Positions 40,081 through 48,226 of a stretch of 64,000 nucleotides of DNA are shown here, in pieces. Numbering within the stretch: position 1 is the first letter of the stretch; every line of letters starts with the position of its first letter. Below the pieces are notes generated by a model. It did no database searches, was not told the DNA's origin, and saw nothing but the letters and a program-made list of their open reading frames with translations. The DNA lies in NCBI GenBank assembly GCA_040216735.1, contig JAVJOO010000002.1, positions 337,118 through 401,117 on the forward strand, in the 5' to 3' direction. The translations under genes were made by a program, and so were the position numbers. This DNA comes from Alphaproteobacteria bacterium (GTDB lineage: Bacteria > Pseudomonadota > Alphaproteobacteria > SHVP01).

Positions 40081-40470
40081 ATGATTGGCGTGGTCGTCGT
40101 TTCGCAAGGCGCGCTCAGCCGAGAGTTCGTGACGGCGGCCGAGCACGTTGTCGGACCCCAGGAAAATATCGCCACAGTTTGTCTCGACTGGAACAGCGAA
40201 GTGGGCGAGTGCGGCAACCGGATCCATGACGCCGTGACCCAGGTCGATCGCGGCAGCGGTGTCATCATCGTGGCCGACATGATGGGCGGGACACCCTGCA
40301 ACTTGGCCGTCGCCGAAATGAAAAGCCCGAACGTCGAAGTGATCGCCGGGCTCAACCTCCCGATGCTTCTCAAGCTGCTAACCACTCGGGCGGGCGGCGA
40401 CGTTGCCGGCGTCGCCGCCGCCGTCGAACAAACCGGACGCACGCACATCAAACGCGTCGGTGCCCCGTAG
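40081..40470 (+). CDS. EIIA-Man-like PTS protein with the phospho-His replaced by Gln
   Basis: A 129-residue single-domain protein of the PTS mannose-family EIIA group, usually encoded between rapZ and ptsH in alphaproteobacteria and part of a regulatory, not transport, PTS. The family's N-terminus normally reads MIGxVxVTHG, where His is the phosphorylated residue. Here the sequence is MIGVVVVSQG and codon 9 is CAA (Gln). The rest is intact: EFVTAAEHVVGPQEN, VIIVADMMGGTPCNLA and the hydrophobic core. So it folds as EIIA-Man but probably cannot accept phosphate from HPr in the known way. Confidence 0.85.
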   Translation: MIGVVVVSQGALSREFVTAAEHVVGPQENIATVCLDWNSEVGECGNRIHDAVTQVDRGSGVIIVADMMGGTPCNLAVAEMKSPNVEVIAGLNLPMLLKLLTTRAGGDVAGVAAAVEQTGRTHIKRVGAP

Positions 40471-40474
40471 GCCG

Positions 40475-40762
40475 ATGCCCGATACCGAAGGCTGGCTCGT
40501 CCAAGCAGTAGAGATCGTCAACGAACGCGGCTTGCATGCGCGGGCTGCCGCCCGCCTTGTCACGGTTGCCGGCCAATTCGATGCCGACATAACCGTTTCC
40601 AAGGACGACCACACGGTCCCGGCCCGCTCGATCATGGGCTTACTTCTCTTGGTCGCCGGCCTCGGATCATCGATAACCCTCGCCGCCAAAGGCCACGACG
40701 CCCCAGAAGCGATCGCCGCAGTCGCAGCATTGGTCCAAAACCGCTTCGATGAGGCCAAATAA
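40475..40762 (+). CDS. ptsH: phosphocarrier protein HPr
   Basis: A 95-residue HPr. His21 in ERGLHARAAARLV is the site phosphorylated by enzyme I, and Ser52 in PARSIMGLLLL is the site for HprK. The start at 40475 (MPDTEGWLVQ) is just downstream of the EIIA stop. No enzyme I gene follows in this window, so the chain's first enzyme must be elsewhere. Its partners in the regulatory PTS would be EIIA-Ntr (5.5 kb) and, if functional, the neighbouring EIIA-Man-like protein. Confidence 0.93.
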   Translation: MPDTEGWLVQAVEIVNERGLHARAAARLVTVAGQFDADITVSKDDHTVPARSIMGLLLLVAGLGSSITLAAKGHDAPEAIAAVAALVQNRFDEAK

Positions 40763-40788
40763 AGATTACGATATAAAGATATCTTTAT
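40759..40788. promoter_or_regulatory. palindromic operator candidate upstream of ahcY
   Basis: A perfect 16-base palindrome ATAAAGATATCTTTAT lies at 40773-40788, and a third half-site ATAAAGAT at 40759-40766 precedes it in direct orientation and overlaps the ptsH stop. It is AT-rich in a GC-rich genome and sits 100 bases before the ahcY start, as expected for a transcription factor site. It resembles, from memory, operators of SAH-responsive ArsR-type regulators (SahR) that control methionine-cycle genes; no such regulator gene is in this window. Confidence 0.55.
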
Positions 40789-40888
40789 TTCTTCCGGCCT
40801 TCCTGCTATGTAGCGCGCTCACTCTTCCCGAAGAAACGCCCTGTGGCCGTGGAGTCCCCCACGGACGGGCCGCCGCGCCGGAGCCGAA

Positions 40889-42289
40889 ATGACAGAATTC
40901 ACCGACTACAAAGTTAAAGACATGTCCCTTGCCGCCTGGGGCCGTAAGGAACTGACGATCGCCGAAATCGAGATGCCGGGCCTCATGGCCGTCCGCGACG
41001 AATACGGCCCGAGCCAGCCGCTCAAGGGCGCGCGGATCGCGGGCTGCATCCACATGACCGTCCAAACCGGCGTGTTGATCGAGACCCTAGTTGCGCTGGG
41101 CGCTGACGTCCGGTGGTCGTCGTGCAATATCTATTCGACCCAAGACCACGCGGCGGCGGCGATTGCAGCCAGCGGCATTCCGGTCTTTGCCGAGAAGGGC
41201 GAGACGCTCGAAGAATACTGGGAATACGTCCACAATATCTTCGAATGGTCCGACGGCGGCGCGCCGAACATGATTCTGGACGACGGCGGCGACGCCACCA
41301 TCCTCGTTCATCTCGGGCGCGAAGCGGAGAAGGACGCCTCGGTCCTCGACAACCCGTCCAACGAAGAAGAAGAGGTTCTCTTCGCGTCGATCAAACGCCG
41401 CCTGACCGAAAAGCCGGGCTGGTACACCACGCTCGGCGACGCAATCCGCGGGGTCACCGAAGAAACCACGACCGGCGTCCACCGCCTCTACGAGATGGAG
41501 AAGAAGGGCACGCTGTTGTTCCCCGCCATCAACGTCAACGATTCGGTGACCAAGTCGAAGTTCGACAACCTTTATGGTTGCCGCGAGAGCCTCGTCGACG
41601 GCATCCGCCGCGGCACCGACGTGATGATGGCCGGCAAGATCGCCGTCGTTGCCGGGTACGGCGACGTCGGTAAGGGGTCGGCCCAGTCGTTGCGCAACGC
41701 CGGCTGCCGCGTTCTGGTCACCGAAATCGATCCGATCTGCGCGCTCCAAGCGGCCATGGAGGGCTTCGAAGTCGTCACCATGGAAGGTGCGGCGCCGCGC
41801 GGCGACATCTTCGTGACGGCCACCGGCAATCTGGACGTGATCACGCTCGATCACATGCGGGAAATGAAGGACCGCGCCATTGTCTGCAACATCGGTCACT
41901 TCGATTCCGAAATTCAGATCAGCGCCCTGAACAACTTCAAGTGGGATGAAATCAAACCGCAGGTCGACGAGGTCGAGTTCCCCGACGGCAAGAAGTTGAT
42001 CATCCTCTCGAAGGGCCGTTTGGTGAACCTCGGCAACGCCATGGGTCATCCGAGCTTCGTGATGAGCGCGTCGTTCACCAACCAAGTGCTGGCGCAGATC
42101 GAGTTGTGGAACAACACCGGCGACTACCAGAACAAAGTCTACGTTCTGTCGAAAGCCTTGGACGAAAAGGTTGCGGCCCTACATCTGACGAAGCTTGGCG
42201 CCCAGCTCACCGTGCTCAACGACAAGCAGTCCAAGTACCTGAACCTTGCGCCGAAGGGTCCGTTCAAGCCCGAGCACTACCGCTATTAG
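40889..42289 (+). CDS. ahcY: adenosylhomocysteinase (SAH hydrolase)
   Basis: The NAD-dependent enzyme hydrolyses S-adenosylhomocysteine to homocysteine and adenosine, removing the product inhibitor of methyltransferases. The 466 residues include [36 protein letters not shown], the NAD-binding [19 protein letters not shown] and a C-terminal [14 protein letters not shown]. It carries the ~40-residue insert usual in proteobacterial enzymes. The upstream region holds the palindrome described above; I do not recognise a SAH riboswitch. Confidence 0.97.
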   Translation: MTEFTDYKVKDMSLAAWGRKELTIAEIEMPGLMAVRDEYGPSQPLKGARIAGCIHMTVQTGVLIETLVALGADVRWSSCNIYSTQDHAAAAIAASGIPVFAEKGETLEEYWEYVHNIFEWSDGGAPNMILDDGGDATILVHLGREAEKDASVLDNPSNEEEEVLFASIKRRLTEKPGWYTTLGDAIRGVTEETTTGVHRLYEMEKKGTLLFPAINVNDSVTKSKFDNLYGCRESLVDGIRRGTDVMMAGKIAVVAGYGDVGKGSAQSLRNAGCRVLVTEIDPICALQAAMEGFEVVTMEGAAPRGDIFVTATGNLDVITLDHMREMKDRAIVCNIGHFDSEIQISALNNFKWDEIKPQVDEVEFPDGKKLIILSKGRLVNLGNAMGHPSFVMSASFTNQVLAQIELWNNTGDYQNKVYVLSKALDEKVAALHLTKLGAQLTVLNDKQSKYLNLAPKGPFKPEHYRY

Positions 42290-42315
42290 CGCGCGCCGTT
42301 AACCAATGGAGCCTC

Positions 42316-42344
42316 CGGAATCCGGTCATACGCACCGGATTCCG
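42316..42344 (+). terminator. possible terminator after ahcY
   Basis: An 11-bp perfect stem (42316-42326 with 42334-42344; arms CGGAATCCGGT and ACCGGATTCCG) with a 7-base loop, 26 bases after the ahcY stop. It lacks a run of T, so rho-independent function is uncertain. Confidence 0.4.
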
Positions 42345-42453
42345 CGGGTTTCGGCCCACGCCGTGGCATAAAAACGTTCCAGCGCAACGGGTTGTTGCGC
42401 TATAGTTCGACCCTCGTTTAACGGCGAAAGACGAAGATGTCGGGGGTTCGCTA

Positions 42454-43290
42454 ATGTCGATACCAACAATCATCGGCCTGCTGTTCGGCCTCGGATTGGT
42501 CGCGGGCGCTATCGTCCTCTCCGGCGGCAGCGCAACGGCCTTTCTCAGCTTGCCCAGCGCCATGATCGTGATCGGCGGAACCTTGGCCGCCGGCTTCATC
42601 GGCTATCAAGCCCGCTATGTGATCCTGTCGATCAAGGAAATCGGCCAGCTCCTGGTGAAGGAGAAGATCAACCGGGCGATGCTGACCGTCGAGACCGGCA
42701 AGATCATCCGCTGGGGCTACCTCGTCAAAAAACACGGCATCTTGGCGCTAGAGCGCGAAATCAAATCGGCCAAGCAGCAAGACCACTTCCTCAACTACGG
42801 CGTCGAACTGGTCATCACCGGATATTCGGGCGACGAAGTGCGCGGCATGTTGGCCGCCGCCGCCGACGGTACGATGCAGCGCAAGCTGGTTAGTGCGAAT
42901 ATCCTGAAGACCCTTGCATCGGTTTCGCCGGCCTTTGGGATGATCGGGACGTTGATCGGATTGATCATCATCTTGCAAAAGCTGGTGTCCGACCCCGAAG
43001 GGCTGGGGCCTGGGTTGGCGCTGGCGCTGATCACCACGCTCTACGGCGTGATCATGCAGCGTCTGGTTTTCTCGCCCGCCGCAAGCAAAGTCGAACAGAA
43101 GGCGGGCATCCTGCGGTTCCGCAACTTCTTGGTTACCGAAGGCTTCGCGATGCTCGCCGAGCACCGCAGTCCGCGCTACATCCAGGACCGCATGAACAGC
43201 TACCTCGATCCTGAGATCCACTATTCGATCGACAAGAAGGGCGGCGCATCGGGCGGCCAGCGCAAACAACAACAGCGCAAGGCCGCGTAG
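42454..43290 (+). CDS. MotA/PomA-type stator protein
   Basis: A 278-residue inner-membrane protein with four hydrophobic segments: the N-terminal pair (IIGLLFGLGLVAGAIVL and MIVIGGTLAAGFIGY) and a later pair (SPAFGMIGTLIGLIIILQKL and GLALALITTLYGVIM). The arrangement and the Pro-rich fourth-loop pattern fit the MotA/PomA family that forms the ion channel of the flagellar motor with MotB/PomB. The adjacent OmpA-domain partner supports this. No other flagellar genes are in the window, and gliding or other stator-driven machines remain possible. Confidence 0.85.
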   Translation: MSIPTIIGLLFGLGLVAGAIVLSGGSATAFLSLPSAMIVIGGTLAAGFIGYQARYVILSIKEIGQLLVKEKINRAMLTVETGKIIRWGYLVKKHGILALEREIKSAKQQDHFLNYGVELVITGYSGDEVRGMLAAAADGTMQRKLVSANILKTLASVSPAFGMIGTLIGLIIILQKLVSDPEGLGPGLALALITTLYGVIMQRLVFSPAASKVEQKAGILRFRNFLVTEGFAMLAEHRSPRYIQDRMNSYLDPEIHYSIDKKGGASGGQRKQQQRKAA

Positions 43291-43301
43291 AAGCAATCCC
43301 C

Positions 43302-43967
43302 ATGGCCGCCGCCCCGCCACCGATCAAACAATCCGACGCCAGCGAAGACGACTGGCTAATAACTTATGCCGACGCCATCACCCTATTGATGGCCTTCTTC
43401 GTCATCATGTTCTCGATCTCCGAGCCCAACACGGCCAAATTCGAGGAAGTGACCAAGGGCATGGTCGAGACGCTGTCGCGGCAGGAGGTCCAAAGCCCCT
43501 TCGCGGATTTGCGCAAGGATCTGAACTCGGTGGCGGCCGAGTCCGGCGAGCAAGCTCAGGTCGACACCACCTCGCGCGGCCTGACGTTCCAATTTCAGAG
43601 CGGCAAGATGTTCGCTCCCGGCTCGGCGGAGATTCTGCCCGAAGCGTTTCCGCTGCTCGACCGCGTCGCCCAGAACCTCACGCTGTTCGGTAATACAAAC
43701 TACAACGTGATCGTCGAAGGGCACACCGACGATGTGCCCATCAATACCGCGACGTTCCCGTCGAACTGGGAACTGTCGTCGGCCCGCGCCGCCGCCGTGG
43801 TGCGGTATTTCCTGTCGCGTAACCTCGACCCTAAGCGGTTCCGTGCGGTCGGCCTGGCCGACACCGAATGGCCACGCAACGCCCCGCTGGTCAATCGCAG
43901 CACCGGCGAGCCCATTCCCGAAAACCGGGAAGCTAACCGCCGCGTCGTGGTGAAAATCGAGCGCTAG
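43302..43967 (+). CDS. MotB/PomB-type stator protein with OmpA domain
   Basis: A 221-residue partner of the upstream MotA-like protein, starting 11 bases after it. One N-terminal membrane helix contains the ion-binding Asp (WLITYADAITLLMAFFVIMF, Asp25), followed by a linker and a C-terminal OmpA-like peptidoglycan-binding domain (VIVEGHTDDVPI, SNWELSSARAAAVVRYF, NREANRRVVVKI). All functional hallmarks are intact. The pair is followed by a small hairpin (44000-44016). Confidence 0.87.
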   Translation: MAAAPPPIKQSDASEDDWLITYADAITLLMAFFVIMFSISEPNTAKFEEVTKGMVETLSRQEVQSPFADLRKDLNSVAAESGEQAQVDTTSRGLTFQFQSGKMFAPGSAEILPEAFPLLDRVAQNLTLFGNTNYNVIVEGHTDDVPINTATFPSNWELSSARAAAVVRYFLSRNLDPKRFRAVGLADTEWPRNAPLVNRSTGEPIPENREANRRVVVKIER

Positions 43968-43999
43968 AAGCGGCGCCCAACCTCCCTCAGAAAGAGCCA

Positions 44000-44016
44000 C
44001 CGGTCCGAAGGACCGG
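44000..44016 (+). terminator. small hairpin after the stator pair
   Basis: A 7-bp stem (CCGGTCC/GGACCGG) with a 3-base loop lies 33 bases downstream of the MotB-like stop. There is no T run. It may be a weak terminator; evidence is limited to the inverted repeat. Confidence 0.3.
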
Positions 44017-44093
44017 CCATAACCGCCAAAGGGCCCCAAGAAAGAGGGCCGCGCGTGTTTGTCCATTGATAAGGCCTTGGGAGGCCTCTGCCC

Positions 44094-44303
44094 ATGTTGT
44101 TGCCGGTCCCGCCGGTCGACCCGCCCCTTGAGATCGCCCGCGATGCCGGGTCGCTGCTGCAAGCGCATGCCGACCTCGTCGCACGCTTCGGTCTTGGGGT
44201 CGCGCCGACCTTCAAACAGGAGCTCAACCGCGTGATGGCCCGCCTCGCCGCCGATGAGGGCGCGGAATCGGCGCGCCCCATCGGTCCTGTCCTTCCTAGA
44301 TAG
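44094..44303 (+). CDS. small hypothetical protein (69 aa)
   Basis: I do not recognise this protein. The frame begins with ATG preceded by GGGAGG at a 9-base distance and uses G/C at most third positions, like true genes here. The product is a soluble-looking 69-residue chain with an amphipathic middle (LLQAHADLVARFGLGVAPTFKQELNRVMARLAAD). It sits alone in the 424-base gap between the stator pair and the flavoprotein cluster. The rest of that gap (43968-44093, 44304-44391) shows only the hairpin and a ribosome-binding site for the next gene. Confidence 0.45.
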   Translation: MLLPVPPVDPPLEIARDAGSLLQAHADLVARFGLGVAPTFKQELNRVMARLAADEGAESARPIGPVLPR

Positions 44304-44391
44304 GACATCACCGCCCCATCGAAGGCGTGACGGGGGGCGGCCAATCTGGGCTATGATGCCCGCCAAAGACGACAAATCGGGGAGGCGGAAG

Positions 44392-45834
44392 ATGACTCAG
44401 CAGTGGGATGTGATCGTTGTTGGCGGCGGCACGGCAGGGATGCCAGCTGCAACCTTTGCCGCCGAGCGTGGCGCGCGTGTCCTCGTCGTCGATGCCGCAG
44501 CCGATGTCGGCGGGACGCTCCATCTGTCGACCGGCCAGCTCAGCGCCGCCGGGACACGGCTGCAGGCGGCGAAGGGCGTCACCGATTCGACCGACGCGCA
44601 CTACGACGACGTCATGCGGATCAGCAAGAACACCGCCGACAAAACCTTGGTGCGGCTCGCTGTCGACAACGCCGCCGAGACCTTCGATTGGTTGCAGGAC
44701 AACGGGTTCGTGCCCCTCGACGAGCACCCGGTGCCGGGCAAGGCCCACGAACCCTACAGCGAGCGGCGCTACTACTGGGGAATCGACGGCGGTTTGACTA
44801 TTCTTCAAACGCTGCGCCGACCGCTGCAAAAGCAGATCGACACGGGCCGCGTCACCCTGAAGCTATCGACCGAAGTCACCGCGCTGGTGACCGGCCCGGA
44901 AGGGGCGGTCGTCGGCGTCAAGACCAAGGGGCCGGGCGGCGACGAAACCATCCACGGGCACAATGTCGTGTTGGCCTGCGGCGGGTATTCGTCGAGCAAC
45001 GAAATGTTCGAGAAACTGAACGGCGTCCCGCAATATTTCGAAGGCGCCTACCCCCATTCGCAAGGTGCTGGGTTACGCCTGGGCGAGTCGGTCGGGGGCT
45101 GGCTCCGCGGCCACGAGTATTACCTGTGTGGCTATGGCGCCGTATTGGAGGCCGACACGATCCCGGCCAAGCTCACGGCGCGCCCGATCCATCATCCCGA
45201 CGTGCGCGCGCCGTGGGAAATCCACGTCAACGTGCGCGGCGAGCGGTTCGTCAAAGAAGACGTCGACAGCGTCGACGTGCGCGAACACGCCCTTGTCAAA
45301 CAACCCGACCTGCGCCGCTGGGTCGTGTACGACGACGCGATCGCCAAAGCTTCACCGCCGCAATTTGCCGACACGACCAAGGACCGGGAGATGGCTTTCT
45401 TCGGCACCCATCCGATGTTCGCCAAAGCCGATTCGCTGGACGCTCTCGCGGCGGCCGCCGGGATCGACGCCAAGGGCCTTGCCGCATCGGTCGCGGCCTA
45501 CAATGCCGGAGTCGAAAACGGCACACCCGATCCGATGGGCCGCGAACATCGCCCGCTCCCCATAGCCAAGGCACCGTTCTACGCAGTCCGGGTGCAGGGC
45601 ACCTCGATTTCGAGCACCGTCGGCCTGGCGGTTGACGGGAACTTGCGGGTGATCGACCGGCACAACAAACCGATCGCCAATCTCTATGCCGCGGGCGAAC
45701 TGCTCGGGTCGGGGCAAACCATGGGCGATTCGTTTTGCGGCGGCATGATGGCGACCCCGGCAATGACCTTCGGTCGCTTGCTCGGCCAACACCTCCTGAC
45801 TTGGGGGGACCGCGCGGCCCAGGCCGCCGAATAA
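44392..45834 (+). CDS. FAD-dependent oxidoreductase, fumarate-reductase/KsTD-like (paralog 1 of 3)
   Basis: A 480-residue flavoprotein starting at an ATG with GGGGAGG upstream. The N-terminal dinucleotide fold WDVIVVGGGTAGMPAATFAAERGA binds FAD; the HEPYSERRYYWG segment, GERFVKEDVDSVDVREHA and the C-terminal NLYAAGELLGSGQTMG complete the two-domain succinate-dehydrogenase/fumarate-reductase flavoprotein fold. The C-terminal catalytic Arg typical of fumarate reductases is not seen, and the MATPAMTFGRLLGQ end recalls 3-ketosteroid dehydrogenases. There is no signal peptide or heme domain. The substrate is unknown. It is clearly paralogous to the genes at 45.9 and 48.2 kb. Confidence 0.78.
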   Translation: MTQQWDVIVVGGGTAGMPAATFAAERGARVLVVDAAADVGGTLHLSTGQLSAAGTRLQAAKGVTDSTDAHYDDVMRISKNTADKTLVRLAVDNAAETFDWLQDNGFVPLDEHPVPGKAHEPYSERRYYWGIDGGLTILQTLRRPLQKQIDTGRVTLKLSTEVTALVTGPEGAVVGVKTKGPGGDETIHGHNVVLACGGYSSSNEMFEKLNGVPQYFEGAYPHSQGAGLRLGESVGGWLRGHEYYLCGYGAVLEADTIPAKLTARPIHHPDVRAPWEIHVNVRGERFVKEDVDSVDVREHALVKQPDLRRWVVYDDAIAKASPPQFADTTKDREMAFFGTHPMFAKADSLDALAAAAGIDAKGLAASVAAYNAGVENGTPDPMGREHRPLPIAKAPFYAVRVQGTSISSTVGLAVDGNLRVIDRHNKPIANLYAAGELLGSGQTMGDSFCGGMMATPAMTFGRLLGQHLLTWGDRAAQAAE

Positions 45835-45882
45835 CATCAACACGCGGCCCGAAAGGGGCCGCCTGAAAGGGAGGAGATCACC

Positions 45883-47319
45883 ATGTCCGATCAGTGGGAC
45901 GTTATTGTCGTCGGCGCGGGAAGCGCCGGTTTGCCGGCGGCCATTCGCGCCGCCGAGCGCGGTGCCCGGGTGTTGCAGGTCGAGGCTGCCGACAAGATCG
46001 GCGGCACTCTTTTCCTGTCGTCGGGCCAAATCAGCGCGGCCGGCACCAAACGGCAGAAAAAGCTCGGCATCGAGGATAGCGCGAAGGACCATTACGACGA
46101 CGCCCAGCGTATTGCCGAAGGGACCATCGACCCGACCCTGGGCAAGCTCGCGACCGACAACGCCGGCGCGACCTACGACTGGCTGGAGTCCTTGGGCTAT
46201 GAGCCCTTTCCCCACATGCCGGTGGCCGGTGGCGCGCACGAACCCTATTTGACCAAGCGCTATTACTGGGCCGAAACCGCTGCCGTCGCAATCCACGACG
46301 TGCTCAAACCGGTCCACGACAAACTCGTCGCGGGCGGCAAGATCGATCTGCGCTTGAATACCCGGATGACCGGGATCGTGACCGATGCGGCGGGCGCCGC
46401 CGTCGGCGTCACGGTCGAAACGGCGGGCGGCAAGAGCGAAACCCTGCACGGCCGCAACATCGTCGTCACCACCGGCGGCTACGCCCACAACGCCGAGCTG
46501 TGGAAGGAAATGACGCCGGACATCCCGCTGCGCGCCTACACCAACGACTACTCGCGCGGCGACGGCTTGATCGCGGCGCGCAAGATCGGCGCCCATGTCG
46601 ACGGCGCGGACACGTTCCTATGCACTTTCGCCGGTGTGTTGAACGATCCCAAAGACCCCTACTCGACGGCGCTTGGGATGCAGTTCTCGCCGCAGGTCCG
46701 CGAGCCTTGGGAGATTTACGTCAACACCGACGGCAAGCGGTTCGTGCGCGAGGATCACCCCAGTGTCGATCACCGCGAGCACGCTCTATTGGCGCAAAAG
46801 AACCAGCAAATGTTCATCGTGTTCGACGACGGCATTCGCCAAAACGCACCGGCGCTCAATCCGCTCGACCCCAAGCTGCACGAGAAGTTCGGCAACCATC
46901 CGCACTACAGCAAAGCCGATACCTTGGGCGGGCTGGCCCAACAGATGGGCGTCAACGCTGCCAACCTGGAGGCGACGGTCAAGGCCTACAACGCCGCCGT
47001 CGACAGCGGCACGGACAAGGAGCTCGGACGCATCCGCATGTTCCGCAAGATCGAGAAAGGTCCGTTCTACGCCATCCACGCCGGCGGGATCACCGTAGTC
47101 AGCCCGGCCGGGCTGAAGACCGACGGCACCTTGCGGGTCCTGAAGGCCGACGGCAAACCGATCCCCAACCTCTATGCCGCAGGCGAAGTGCTGGGCTTCG
47201 GTCGCCTGTCGGGCCGCGCCTTCGTCAACGGCATGTCGCTGATGCCGGCGTTGACCTTCGGGCGGTTGCTGGGGGAAAGCCTGCTGAACTGGGAAGGCGC
47301 CCGGGCGGCTGCGGAATAA
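45883..47319 (+). CDS. FAD-dependent oxidoreductase (paralog 2 of 3)
   Basis: A 478-residue paralog of the preceding gene, 48 bases downstream, with GGGAGGAG before its ATG. It shares WDVIVVGAGSAGLPAAIRAAERGA, SSGQISAAGTKRQ, EPYLTKRYYWAE, GKRFVREDHPSVDHREHA and NLYAAGEVLGFGRLSGR. Differences are concentrated in the capping domain, suggesting a related but different substrate. The gene ends 20 bases before a strong terminator hairpin, so paralogs 1 and 2 form one transcription unit. Confidence 0.78.
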   Translation: MSDQWDVIVVGAGSAGLPAAIRAAERGARVLQVEAADKIGGTLFLSSGQISAAGTKRQKKLGIEDSAKDHYDDAQRIAEGTIDPTLGKLATDNAGATYDWLESLGYEPFPHMPVAGGAHEPYLTKRYYWAETAAVAIHDVLKPVHDKLVAGGKIDLRLNTRMTGIVTDAAGAAVGVTVETAGGKSETLHGRNIVVTTGGYAHNAELWKEMTPDIPLRAYTNDYSRGDGLIAARKIGAHVDGADTFLCTFAGVLNDPKDPYSTALGMQFSPQVREPWEIYVNTDGKRFVREDHPSVDHREHALLAQKNQQMFIVFDDGIRQNAPALNPLDPKLHEKFGNHPHYSKADTLGGLAQQMGVNAANLEATVKAYNAAVDSGTDKELGRIRMFRKIEKGPFYAIHAGGITVVSPAGLKTDGTLRVLKADGKPIPNLYAAGEVLGFGRLSGRAFVNGMSLMPALTFGRLLGESLLNWEGARAAAE

Positions 47320-47339
47320 ACGCGATCGTCCTCTTGAAC

Positions 47340-47373
47340 CTGTGGCCGGGGTTCGCCCGGCCACAGTCGTTTT
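47340..47373 (+). terminator. rho-independent terminator after flavoprotein paralog 2
   Basis: An 11-bp perfect stem (47340-47350 with 47356-47366) and a 5-base loop are followed by TCGTTTT. This is the best terminator in the window and separates paralogs 1-2 from the SDR gene, although the SDR start lies only 26 bases further on. Confidence 0.75.
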
Positions 47374-47398
47374 AGTCCCAAACGATACGAGCGATGAC

Positions 47399-48163
47399 AT
47401 GGGCAAACCCCTCGACGGGAAAACGGCGTTGGTCACCGGTGGCGGCGGCCCGGCCATGGGCAGCGCCCACTGCCGCGCGCTCGCGGCCAAGGGCGCCCAC
47501 GTCATCGTCCAGGACCTGCGCGAAGACCACGCCGCGGCGGTGGTCGCCGACATCCATGGCCATGGTGGCTCGGCGGAGGCGATGGCGGGAGACATCACCC
47601 AACTCGACGACTTTCTACTGCGCCTGACCGAAGCAATCTCGTCGACCGGCGGCATCGACATCCTGGTCAACCACGCCGGGATCAGCGGGCTATCGACACC
47701 GCTGGAAGAAATCGACCAAGACTTCTTCGAGCGCATGATGAATGTGCATGTGAAGGGCTCGTTCTTCATCACCCAAGCCGTGGTGCCGGCGATGAAGACG
47801 AAGGGTTACGGCAAGATCGTCAACGTCGCCTCGGAATTTTGCCTCTACGGCAGCCCCTCCGCATCGCACTACACGGCGGCGAAGTCGGCATTGCTGGGCC
47901 TGACCAAGTCGTGGGCGCGCGAACTCGCGCCCTTCGGCATCCGGGTCAACGCGGTGGCGCCGAGCTTGATGGAAAGCGAGCTGACCCGCGCCAGCGTCGG
48001 CGACGCCTTCTTGCAAGCCGAGGCCAAGGCCGCGCCGTTCGGACGCCTGGCCTTACCCGACGAAGTGGCGGGCGTGGTCGCGTTCCTGGCGGGCCCCGAA
48101 AGCGACTTCATTTCGGGGCAGACCATCAGCCCCAACGGCGGCCACACCATCGTCGGCATCTGA
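47399..48163 (+). CDS. short-chain dehydrogenase/reductase
   Basis: A 254-residue SDR oxidoreductase. The NAD(P) loop appears as ALVTGGGGPAMGSAHCRALA (slightly unusual in the TGxxxGxG pattern), with the catalytic residues in VNVASEFCLYG (Ser region) and SASHYTAAKSALLGL (Tyr-x-x-x-Lys). The start at 47399 (MGKPLDGKTALVTG) is preferred over an ATG at 47342 that lies inside the terminator hairpin. Placed between flavoprotein paralogs 2 and 3, it probably acts on the same alcohol/ketone substrate pool. The substrate is unknown. Confidence 0.85.
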   Translation: MGKPLDGKTALVTGGGGPAMGSAHCRALAAKGAHVIVQDLREDHAAAVVADIHGHGGSAEAMAGDITQLDDFLLRLTEAISSTGGIDILVNHAGISGLSTPLEEIDQDFFERMMNVHVKGSFFITQAVVPAMKTKGYGKIVNVASEFCLYGSPSASHYTAAKSALLGLTKSWARELAPFGIRVNAVAPSLMESELTRASVGDAFLQAEAKAAPFGRLALPDEVAGVVAFLAGPESDFISGQTISPNGGHTIVGI

Positions 48164-48226
48164 GCGCCACAGTCTTGCCGTACTGCACCGGTACCAAGAC
48201 GACGACGCGAACCGGGGCAACATCAC

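Noticed and set aside
40763-40888. SAH riboswitch in front of ahcY
   Set aside because: I could not find the conserved core; only a 6-bp hairpin (CCGTGG/CCACGG) and the palindromic operator are visible.
44403-45635. A 410-codon frame on the plus strand within the first flavoprotein gene
   Set aside because: It is a +1-type shadow of the flavoprotein, with an Arg/Gly-rich product typical of out-of-frame GC-rich DNA.
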